Of a DNA stretch of 34,763 nt, positions 17,310 to 24,710 are shown piece by piece (within the stretch, counting starts at the first letter, position 1; each line of letters starts with the position of its first letter). Origin of the DNA: Gloeobacterales cyanobacterium ES-bin-313. Lineage in GTDB: Bacteria > Cyanobacteriota > Cyanobacteriia > Gloeobacterales > Gloeobacteraceae. The notes below the pieces were generated by a model. That model was not told the DNA's origin. It made no database searches and was given only the letters and a program-made list of their open reading frames with translations. The DNA is taken from NCBI GenBank assembly GCA_014379585.1, contig JACMLN010000011.1:1-34763 (forward strand), written 5' to 3'. Made by a program: the position numbers and the translations under genes.

Positions 17310-19268
17310 TTATTTCTCCGCTGGGGTGTTTCCGGCGAGCACGGTGTGCCAACCAGGAGTAAGGTGCAACTGCGTTTTTTGAACTTGCCCTTCCGCATCA
17401 CGCCACCGCAGATCCACCAGCAAGGTTTGCTGGGCAGGCACATTTCCAAGACCGAAGTGCAGTTCTGGACTACGTTTGCCGGAGTGACCATTGCCGCCAT
17501 CGATCTGGTTGACTAAAAGGCGACCGTCGGGCAGGTGAACTTTAACTTCAGCACCGATGGCGGGGCGACCAAGCGTATCGGAGCCAGGGTGGCCGGAGCG
17601 CTCCCGTAGTGAACCCTTCTTGATCGGAAGGAGGACGTGAAGTCCCAGGAACTTTCCAGGAGTCGGACTTTGATTGCGGTAGAAGTAGGAATTTGCCCAC
17701 TGATCGGCGATGGCATAGTCAAGAAGTCCATCCCCATCGACATCGGCAGTGGCAATGCCACGACTGATCCGGGGTCGTCCAAGGCCAAGATCCGTGGCGA
17801 TGTCGTGGTATTTTCCATCGGTTCCAAGGGCGAAGAATGGATCGGCTTGGTCGTTACTCACCGCATCGCCCTCCCGAAGTTGGGGCCAAAGCCGTGGGTT
17901 AGAAGTCAAGCCATCGTTGACGTGAGCCAATTCCTGGACTTCGGGCCAGCGGTTCACCGTGCCCTGGATAAAGCCGACCGCGTAGAGGACTTCCGGGGTG
18001 GCGTCGTTGTTGAAATCTCCGAGGCGGACTTCCCAGTTCCACCCCCCCGTGCGGGAGAGGTTGAGGGGTTCACTGCGATCACTAAACGGCGCAATGCCTG
18101 CAGCCATCTGCTGTTTGTTGCCGTTACCGAGAAAGGCAAAGTTGCTCTCTTGAAAGGCGTAGTTGACGGTGATGTTGCTCACCAAAATATCGAAGATGCC
18201 GTCGCCATTAAGATCGCCAAATTCCGCACCCATCCCTTTAAAGGAGTCGTTGCCCAACACTTTTGAGTTGGGGGTGGTAAAGTTTTTCTGGCCATGGAGC
18301 CGGGTAAAGTGCAACTTGCCGGGAGTGGAGTCGTTGTGAAGCAGGAAGTCTGGCCCAAAGTCGTTGGCAATATACAGTTCTGGCAGGAGATCGCCGTCGA
18401 GGTCGGCAGCAGCAGCAGCCAGAGACCAACTGCGGCCTGCATCGACTTGATCGAACACGCCTTTTGCTTCTTGGTAAGTGAACTGACCGTCTTTGCCCCG
18501 CTGCCAGAGAAAAATGCGTTGCTTGCCCCCGGTGGGTGCCCCCCGCGAGAAGGACTCGTGCATCCAGCCACCTTTTGGGTCAAAAGCCGGATTATGAGCA
18601 CCTAAAAGTGGGAGTCCGTCCGCGAAGTAGTTACCGATCATCAAGTCAACATGCCCATCCCCGTCGAAGTCCGCAGTTGTTGTCGCAATCGTGTACCAGG
18701 GTTCGTCGTGTTTGACTAGAGGCTGGCTGCGGTAGTGGTTGGCCGCTAAACCATCACCTCCTTGATTGATAAGGAGTAAAGGGGTACGGCCAAAGAAGTA
18801 GACCAGCAAATCTTGCTTGCCGTCCTCGTTGAAATCCGTGGGCAGGCAGCCCATCGGTGCAGTCGTCTCTGCGCGGGGTAGGTCGAGGGCGAAGGGCTGA
18901 TAGCGCTGGGCAGTACCCGGTACAGAGCCAACGACCACCTGATTGGTGCGGGTTTCGACATAGCAGACATCGTTAGCCAGACCGTCACGGTCAAGATCTG
19001 CCAGGGCAACCGCCGCGCCACTGATCGAAATCCAACCGGAGATCCCCTGCAAGGAAGGATTGACGGGACGGCTAAATTGGTGGGGCGGCCCACTGACTTC
19101 TGGTAGAGGGATCTCAGTGAACTTGTAAGCTGAGGCCAGTTTGCTCTGTTCTGTGGGGGCAAGGGTTGGAACCCTGGAAAGTCCGTAGAGTCCCAAAACA
19201 ATTGCTCCGGCTGTAATACGGGCAAGATGGGGACGCAGGGAGAAACGGCGATCAAGTACAGCGCTCAT
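17310..19268 (-). CDS. Enediyne core protein E4 (FG-GAP/VCBS repeat, ASPIC/UnbV C-terminus)
   Basis: A 652-residue protein with an N-terminal membrane anchor or signal (ARITAGAIVLGLYGLSRV, about 15-32) and at least six calcium-binding-type FG-GAP/VCBS repeats, e.g. DFNEDGKQDLLV, DFDGDGHVDLMIGNYF, DLDGDLLPELYIANDF, DLNGDGIFDILVSN and DVDGDGLLDYAIADQW, which would form an extracytoplasmic beta-propeller. The C-terminus (HLPDGRLLVNQIDGGNGHSG, then LHFGLGN) is the ASPIC/UnbV domain. This architecture is the UnbV/SgcE4 member of the enediyne core cassette; its catalytic role is not established. Its start overlaps the E3 stop (ATGA). Confidence 0.95.
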   Translation of the reverse strand: MSAVLDRRFSLRPHLARITAGAIVLGLYGLSRVPTLAPTEQSKLASAYKFTEIPLPEVSGPPHQFSRPVNPSLQGISGWISISGAAVALADLDRDGLANDVCYVETRTNQVVVGSVPGTAQRYQPFALDLPRAETTAPMGCLPTDFNEDGKQDLLVYFFGRTPLLLINQGGDGLAANHYRSQPLVKHDEPWYTIATTTADFDGDGHVDLMIGNYFADGLPLLGAHNPAFDPKGGWMHESFSRGAPTGGKQRIFLWQRGKDGQFTYQEAKGVFDQVDAGRSWSLAAAAADLDGDLLPELYIANDFGPDFLLHNDSTPGKLHFTRLHGQKNFTTPNSKVLGNDSFKGMGAEFGDLNGDGIFDILVSNITVNYAFQESNFAFLGNGNKQQMAAGIAPFSDRSEPLNLSRTGGWNWEVRLGDFNNDATPEVLYAVGFIQGTVNRWPEVQELAHVNDGLTSNPRLWPQLREGDAVSNDQADPFFALGTDGKYHDIATDLGLGRPRISRGIATADVDGDGLLDYAIADQWANSYFYRNQSPTPGKFLGLHVLLPIKKGSLRERSGHPGSDTLGRPAIGAEVKVHLPDGRLLVNQIDGGNGHSGKRSPELHFGLGNVPAQQTLLVDLRWRDAEGQVQKTQLHLTPGWHTVLAGNTPAEK

Positions 19269-20257
19269 CGGATAGCGACCTCCTGGCGAAATTGGGCTTG
19301 TAGGCGACTACGGGTGATTTCGTAGTGCTCTAGCGAAGGCACCGTTTGGGGCAAATCCTCCATGGCAGCGATAGCGCGCTCGGCGACAGCATTGACAGAA
19401 TTTCCCCAAACCACCTCGGTCGCTAGTTCGTTGTGGGCAGTTGGGTTGCCCGCTTCGTAACGGGTCATGGCAGCGAGAGCAATGCCTTGGGCAAAAGCAG
19501 GGCGGTACTCCCCTGCAAATTCAAGGAGAAGACGCACTTCGGGGGCTGTGACCCCGCCAGCGTAGGCACAGGCAAGACCGACACCACTCCAGAGATCTGA
19601 TCGCCGCTCCGGGACGAACCCAGCAATTGCCCTCGGAAGGCGTTGGACATCAGCACCTTCGACAAACCACAGACTGCGGCCTAGTCCTTGATCGAAACTA
19701 CGGCGGGTATAGCCAGTGAACTTTTCTGGCAATGCCTGCTGATCGACGTAGTGCTCAAAGTCGAACAACCCCTGGTGGAAGCCGTAGCCATCCATCATCA
19801 GCCAACAAAAGACCGGGTCGAGCTTGTCTAGGGCTGGCTGGACAGAGCGCTTGAGGCGGGCTAGGGAGAGACCATAACCGATGTAGGCCATGTAGCGGTG
19901 CTGGCCGGCGATCCCTTTGTAGGTATGACCCGCATCATCACCATTGACGTAGCGGTGAAAGCGATGTCCCCCCCAGGGTGTTAAACCATCGAGAATCCCC
20001 AGACCCATAGCAGCGCCTTCATAAATGAAGCCAATCAGTTCTTTTTCACCCGCTTCAATTGCCGTTGTCAGTTGACTAAAATCCAGCACTTGCAGCGCCA
20101 AATTATAGCCATGGATGAACGCACCAATGATCTGTTCAATGCGTGCCTGGGTAGCAGGATTGCCACCACGGAAACGGCGATAACTGAAATTTTTCTCTTT
20201 TTCAGAAAGACCTAAGGCTGCCTTGCGCAGCGATCCAACTAATAGATTCATAGCCAA
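19265..20257 (-). CDS. Enediyne core protein E3 (DUF1702, UnbL-like)
   Basis: A 330-residue DUF1702 protein. Family-typical stretches include FIHGYNLALQ, FIYEGAAMGLGILD, GAAMGLGILDGLTPWGGHRF, DGYGFHQGLFDF and VEGADVQRLPRAIAGFVPER, as in SgcE3/UnbL. Its function is unknown, but it is one of the five genes conserved in enediyne clusters. It is the first gene of the operon. The TTG at 20257 has AAGGA nine bases upstream; an ATG two codons later (20251) is an alternative start. A candidate promoter lies about 30-60 bases upstream. Confidence 0.94.
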   Translation of the reverse strand: MAMNLLVGSLRKAALGLSEKEKNFSYRRFRGGNPATQARIEQIIGAFIHGYNLALQVLDFSQLTTAIEAGEKELIGFIYEGAAMGLGILDGLTPWGGHRFHRYVNGDDAGHTYKGIAGQHRYMAYIGYGLSLARLKRSVQPALDKLDPVFCWLMMDGYGFHQGLFDFEHYVDQQALPEKFTGYTRRSFDQGLGRSLWFVEGADVQRLPRAIAGFVPERRSDLWSGVGLACAYAGGVTAPEVRLLLEFAGEYRPAFAQGIALAAMTRYEAGNPTAHNELATEVVWGNSVNAVAERAIAAMEDLPQTVPSLEHYEITRSRLQAQFRQEVAIR

Positions 20258-20283
20258 GATGAAGCATCCTTGAAAGTACGTTC

Positions 20284-20314
20284 AGCATACATGCTCTCCC
20301 CCATTTTTTGTCAA
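20284..20314 (-). promoter_or_regulatory. Candidate sigma-70-type promoter of the enediyne operon
   Basis: On the minus strand a perfect TTGACA (20309-20314) is followed after 19 bases by TATGCT (20284-20289), upstream of E3. The spacing is at the long end. The -10 region also overlaps the short palindrome AGCATACATGCT (20284-20295), a possible operator. Confidence 0.55.
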
Positions 20315-20478
20315 TAGTTTTCAGAAAAATTGCAATAAGGCAGCGAATAATCAGTGAAAAGAATTTCAGAACAAAAAAGTAAACAATTTCACCTAAAAAT
20401 CCTCCTATTCCTCGTTAATCTCGCCATTTAATATACCTGTACGAAGCTAAATTCGGGCTTCATATGGAGTGTACAACC

Positions 20479-20586
20479 ATGAAGAAACTATCCGTGCGTA
20501 AAGCCGAGATGATCAAGACCACCAGCACAACCACAACTCCGGGAACGGAACCTTGCAAGGCTGAAGCTGTTGTTTTTCTTAGCTAA
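20479..20586 (+). CDS. 35-residue candidate RiPP precursor peptide upstream of the M50/PqqD protease
   Basis: A short frame (ATG 20479, stop TAA 20584-20586) preceded by GGAG nine bases upstream. The product starts MKKLSVRKAEMIK, has a threonine-rich linker TTSTTTTPGT and ends EPCKAEAVVFLS, with a single cysteine. The basic amphipathic front, Thr/Ser hinge and short C-terminal segment look like a leader-core peptide. It lies 92 bases before a membrane protease carrying a PqqD-like peptide-recognition domain, the layout of RiPP precursor plus maturation protein. No known precursor family is recognised. The AT-rich divergent region upstream could drive both this gene and the enediyne operon. 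Confidence 0.6.
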   Translation: MKKLSVRKAEMIKTTSTTTTPGTEPCKAEAVVFLS

Positions 20587-20602
20587 AATATAGCCAAGAA
20601 AA
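20574..20602 (+). promoter_or_regulatory. Hairpin overlapping the peptide gene stop codon
   Basis: TTTTCTTAGCTA (20574-20585) and TAGCCAAGAAAA (20591-20602) pair at 11 of 12 positions around a 5-base loop. Followed by a second stem, it may slow, end or protect the peptide transcript before the protease gene. Confidence 0.6.
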
Positions 20603-20609
20603 TTAATTT

Positions 20610-20646
20610 CTGGAATCGGCTATTTTAAGCTGGTTCCAGTTTCTTA
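20610..20646 (+). terminator. Second hairpin with short T-rich tail; possible attenuator
   Basis: CTGGAATCGGCT pairs with AGCTGGTTCCAG (20610-20639) through about 12 base pairs including two G-T wobbles, with a 6-base loop, then TTTCTT. It fits a leaky terminator that would let the short peptide transcript outnumber the protease mRNA. Confidence 0.5.
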
Positions 20647-20678
20647 GTGCCAAAAATTAGATAATAGGAAATGCTGGC

Positions 20679-21956
20679 ATGCAAAGATATGATTTAGATA
20701 CTATGGTTTCGGTTTATCCTTTTGTACGTCAGGCCGATCAAGGGGATTGGATCATTGGTCGCACGGACACTGCTGTTTTTCTGGTCGTGCCAGCCGATGT
20801 CCTAGAACTCCTCGATCACTTAGCATCGGGCATGACGGTCGGCGAAGCCCGGAACCGCTACGAAGCCCAACACGGGGAAGTTCCCGATCTCGAAGATTTT
20901 TTGGGATACCTCGAACAAGAAGGATTCGTCTTACCGCAAACAGAGAATTTCCAGACCACGTCGTTAGGCCGTGCAGCTAAGCACTACCACTTCACAGGTA
21001 TCTCCCAGAAAGTTGCCCAGGGCATCTTTAGTCAACCCGTCGTCGCTTTGCTGTGTGGCCTGATCGTCATGGCTTTCGGAGTTGCGATCAGCCATCCGAA
21101 CCTCGTTCCCGACTGGCATGTCCACTACTTCGAGCACAACATCACCTTGATGCGCCTCGGCATTGCGCTCCTCTGGTACGCCGCTGTCTTCATCCACGAA
21201 ATGGCCCACCTGATCGCAGCGCGCTCGGTCGGTGTTCCTTCGCGCCTAGGGCTTGGCCAGCGCATGTGGTACTGGGTGGCCGAAACGGACATGACTGGGA
21301 TATGGGCTGTCCCCCGCGAAAAGCGCTACTTGCCCTACTTGGCTGGCCCCCTCGTCGATGCCGCTTCCGCCGCTCTCTTACTTTTGACACTGTTCGGTGA
21401 AAGCCAGAAATTCTATACCCTCGATCCGACCGTCGCCCAGTTTGCCAAGGCGATGTTGCTTACTTATCTAATGGCTTTGCTCTGGCAGTGCTACTTCTTT
21501 ATGCAGACTGATGTGTACTACGTCGTCGCCAATTTCTTTCATTGCAAAAACTTAATGGAGGACACGCGCACATATTTGAGCAACCAGCGCCATCGCTTCA
21601 CGGGCAAAGGCCAGCACATTGATCAAAACCACATTCCTGAGCGCGAGATGAAAGTGATTCGTGGCTACGCTTGGGTCTGGGTCGTGGGTCGCGCCGTTGC
21701 CCTGTTCGGAGTACTGCTCGTCACCCTGCCATTGATCGTCAATTATTTCTTTCTTATGCTGCGCCAAGGTGGAATCGGTTGGCACGGCGATCTGCCTGGA
21801 CTGATCGACTTGGTGTTCATGTGGACGACCCTGATCGCCTTTCAAGCCAGTGGTGTCTACTTTTGGGCACGGAAGTATGTGGAAAAGTGGCCCGCCTACA
21901 TCTGGCTACGCCGCTCCGTCGTGTCCTTTTTTCAAACCCTGCAAGTTAGCCGCTGA
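20679..21956 (+). CDS. Membrane M50-family metalloprotease with N-terminal PqqD-like domain
   Basis: A 425-residue protein. Residues ~5-88 form a PqqD-like winged helix (SVYPFVRQADQGDWIIGRTD ... ADVLELLDHLASGMTVGEAR ... LEQEGFVL), the RiPP recognition element fold. A multi-helix membrane domain follows, with the zinc motif HEMAH (H173, E174, H177) and the second M50 element LAGPLVDA (D227). The stretch MQTDVYYVVANFFHCKNLME after the core matches the peptide-zinc-metalloprotease (YydH-like) group. Such proteins are associated with maturation or processing of small peptides. The start at 20679 is fixed because the ATG at 20671 runs into a stop. It follows the 35-codon peptide gene, and its 3' end converges with the exporter operon 36 bases away. 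Confidence 0.88.
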   Translation: MQRYDLDTMVSVYPFVRQADQGDWIIGRTDTAVFLVVPADVLELLDHLASGMTVGEARNRYEAQHGEVPDLEDFLGYLEQEGFVLPQTENFQTTSLGRAAKHYHFTGISQKVAQGIFSQPVVALLCGLIVMAFGVAISHPNLVPDWHVHYFEHNITLMRLGIALLWYAAVFIHEMAHLIAARSVGVPSRLGLGQRMWYWVAETDMTGIWAVPREKRYLPYLAGPLVDAASAALLLLTLFGESQKFYTLDPTVAQFAKAMLLTYLMALLWQCYFFMQTDVYYVVANFFHCKNLMEDTRTYLSNQRHRFTGKGQHIDQNHIPEREMKVIRGYAWVWVVGRAVALFGVLLVTLPLIVNYFFLMLRQGGIGWHGDLPGLIDLVFMWTTLIAFQASGVYFWARKYVEKWPAYIWLRRSVVSFFQTLQVSR

Positions 21957-21992
21957 AAAGTTTCTCTACTCCAGTTCTGAAGGAACATTTCC

Positions 21993-24710
21993 TTATGCGA
22001 TCTGACGGCTGGCGAGTTGGGCGAAGAGTCCTTCTTGATGAATCAACTCTTCAAAGCGACCCTGCTGGACGATCTGGCCTTTGCTCATCACGTAGATCCG
22101 ATCCGCTTGACGAATGGTGCTGAGGCGGTGGGCGATCACGATCCGGGTGACTTGAAGCTGTTGGAGGCTCTCGCTGACGATGGATTGGGTGCGGTTGTCG
22201 AGGGCACTGGTGGCTTCGTCGAAAAGCAGAATGCGCGGTTTGAGGCAGAGAGCCTGGGCGATCAAGAGGCGCTGGCGCTGCCCCCCAGAAATATTGCCAC
22301 CATCCTCGCTGATCACGGTGTTCATGCCCATGGGCATCGCCTGAATGTCCGCTGCCAGACCAGCTTGTCGTGCTGCTTCCCAGGCTTCGTCCAGGGTGAT
22401 CACCGCCCCTTTAGAGATATTGCTGAAGATCGAGCCAGTCTGAACTTTGCCATTTTGTAGGACAACACCGAGCTGCCGCCGTACCGCTCGCACATCTAAC
22501 CGACAAAGATCTTGGCTGTCGAAGGTGACACTGCCCGTCTGCGGTAGTTCAAAACCGAGGAGCAGCCGAAAGAGGGTGGATTTACCACTGCCAGAATCGC
22601 CGACGATGGCAATGAATTCCCCTGGGGCTGCGTGAAGCGAAACATTGTCGAGGATCGTTGCTCCTCCCACCGTGTAGCGAAAAGTCACTTTTTCGAGAGC
22701 CAATCTCCCACTCAGGCGACCTGGATCTTCAGAACTGGCACTGACTTCGAGATCGGCTTCGAGAATCGGCAAAGCCCGTTCCCAGAGGTTCACGACTTCG
22801 AGGCTATCGACCAGCGTTGTACTCAGGGCTGCGACCCCGCGAATAAAAATATTGAAGGCTGCATTGAAGGCCAGAAACGAACCGAGACTGAAGGGGACGA
22901 CGGCTTGAAGTTCTACCTGAGCGGCGCGACTGGGCATCAATGTATAGGTAAACCAGAAGATGGCAGCGGAACTGATGAGAGGCAAGATTTGGGTAAAAGC
23001 AGCGAGGCTGTCCTCGATGAACTGCACCCCATAGTTGAGCTTTTGCTGCTGGCTGTAGGTGTCTGCCCAATGGGCGAAAGCTCTTTCTTCCGCACCCGCG
23101 ACTCGCAACTTGGCAATGCCATTGATCAGTTGCACCGTTAGGCCAAAAATATCCCCCCGAATTTTTTGCAACACCTTGACCTTGCCCAGTTTGATCCGTC
23201 CGTGAAAAGCCGTGAACACAATAACAATGAGTGCAAGGACGAGAGCAACACCCGTCAGGGGTGGACTACAGGTGAACATCAAAATCAGATTGAGCAGCGA
23301 AAAGAAGCCACTAAACAGGGTGCGCAACGTCGTGCCACTCAGCCGACGACGGATTTCGGTGATGCCCATAATCCTGGCATTGAGATCCCCAGAGGCATAG
23401 TTGCGAAAGAACTGAGGCTTCAAGTTCAGCACTCTGTCCCAAACAGCCGCCTGGGTCGCAGCATCGGCGAGGCTTTCAACCCGTAGACTGAGCAAGCCCT
23501 GGCCCAGACTAAAAGTTGCACTCGCCGCAGCACAGACGAATAACCCCAACCCCATTTGGAGCATCAATCCCTGATTTGCCTGGGGAATGGCCAGATCCAC
23601 GAGCCAGCCGGTCACAGTCGGGGTAATGATACCAAGTAGAGCGGTACTGACAGCGGCGACCAGCACCCAGATATTGTCCCAGCGCCGATTCTGCAGGGCA
23701 AAAGAGATCAAATCGAAGGTCTGCATCCGCTTCTCAGGAAGCGGTCGGTAAAACATGTAGGCATCGGCAGCCAAGGCACAGTCTTCTGTATAGGGTGTGC
23801 GCTGCATGGTGCGCGGATCGAAAATTTGATACTTCTTGCGGCCACAGGGCAGCAGAGCAACGGGAGCACGCTCGGCCTGCGTATAGGCAAGCAGCGGACC
23901 CGAGTCACGCTGCTCGAAGCCAGGATGCAATTCGACCTGGCGCAGACGCACCCGCGAGGAACGGGCAATCGCTTCTAAAGGATCTTGAATGCGGCTGAGA
24001 TCTTCAGAACGGCTCGGCTGGAGAATCGCAATGCCCATGGCTTGACCGATCACCTGGGCGGCGACGAGGAGAGGACTGCCTTCGAGACTGCCTTCGAGAT
24101 GACCTGATTCCAGCACCGACATCAGCTTGCCTACCGCTGTTTGGGAGGCTTGCAAGTTACGGGATTCGCGCCGCTCAAAGCGATCTGTCTGGATGCGCAG
24201 GGCATTGATCTCCAGGTTTTCGAGGCATTGCAAAAAGCACCCGTGGAGACGGTCTATATTTTGAAGGAGATGATCTGCCTCGTCCACCTCCACGAGGGAA
24301 CCGGTGGCCGATTCGAGGGCGGCCATCATTTCGGATTCTGCACTCGCCTGTAGCAGCGTCGGGCTGAGGCGCTGTAGCCATTGACCAAACAGTCTGGCGG
24401 CTAAGGGATCTTCTGAAACCATCGCTGTTGCTAGGTGCAGAACGGACATCTGGGCAAGGCGCGTCTCACCGACCGCCACCGCCAATACGGCCAGTTCTGC
24501 ATCGGGTGCGACACAAAAACCCCAGAGCGATTCTCCGACTTCGAGGCTAAACAAGTAGCGGCGGGCACCGAAGGGGCGACCCTCCTGAAGCGCCACCGAG
24601 AAGACATCCAAAGCACCGGACTGGATAATCCAGATCTGTTCAGGTGTATTCGCCAGAAAGGCCGTGTTGCCCGGTAAATACTGGGGTTGTCCTTCAAAAA
24701 ATGTTGCCAC
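21993..24710 (-). CDS. NHLM-type peptide export ABC transporter without C39 domain
   Basis: A 905-residue fused permease-ATPase. Residues ~1-130 resemble a cyclic-nucleotide-binding-like cupin fold, ~340-640 hold the six-helix ABC membrane domain and the C-terminal ATPase has Walker A GDSGSGKS at about 704-711, signature ISGGQRQRLLIAQAL and Walker B RILLFDEATSALD. This large N-terminal extension in place of a peptidase is typical of the second ABC protein of NHLM bacteriocin export systems. It starts with a GTG that shares one base with the stop of the C39 transporter gene, so the two are translationally coupled and probably work together. Confidence 0.92.
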   Translation of the reverse strand: MATFFEGQPQYLPGNTAFLANTPEQIWIIQSGALDVFSVALQEGRPFGARRYLFSLEVGESLWGFCVAPDAELAVLAVAVGETRLAQMSVLHLATAMVSEDPLAARLFGQWLQRLSPTLLQASAESEMMAALESATGSLVEVDEADHLLQNIDRLHGCFLQCLENLEINALRIQTDRFERRESRNLQASQTAVGKLMSVLESGHLEGSLEGSPLLVAAQVIGQAMGIAILQPSRSEDLSRIQDPLEAIARSSRVRLRQVELHPGFEQRDSGPLLAYTQAERAPVALLPCGRKKYQIFDPRTMQRTPYTEDCALAADAYMFYRPLPEKRMQTFDLISFALQNRRWDNIWVLVAAVSTALLGIITPTVTGWLVDLAIPQANQGLMLQMGLGLFVCAAASATFSLGQGLLSLRVESLADAATQAAVWDRVLNLKPQFFRNYASGDLNARIMGITEIRRRLSGTTLRTLFSGFFSLLNLILMFTCSPPLTGVALVLALIVIVFTAFHGRIKLGKVKVLQKIRGDIFGLTVQLINGIAKLRVAGAEERAFAHWADTYSQQQKLNYGVQFIEDSLAAFTQILPLISSAAIFWFTYTLMPSRAAQVELQAVVPFSLGSFLAFNAAFNIFIRGVAALSTTLVDSLEVVNLWERALPILEADLEVSASSEDPGRLSGRLALEKVTFRYTVGGATILDNVSLHAAPGEFIAIVGDSGSGKSTLFRLLLGFELPQTGSVTFDSQDLCRLDVRAVRRQLGVVLQNGKVQTGSIFSNISKGAVITLDEAWEAARQAGLAADIQAMPMGMNTVISEDGGNISGGQRQRLLIAQALCLKPRILLFDEATSALDNRTQSIVSESLQQLQVTRIVIAHRLSTIRQADRIYVMSKGQIVQQGRFEELIHQEGLFAQLASRQIA

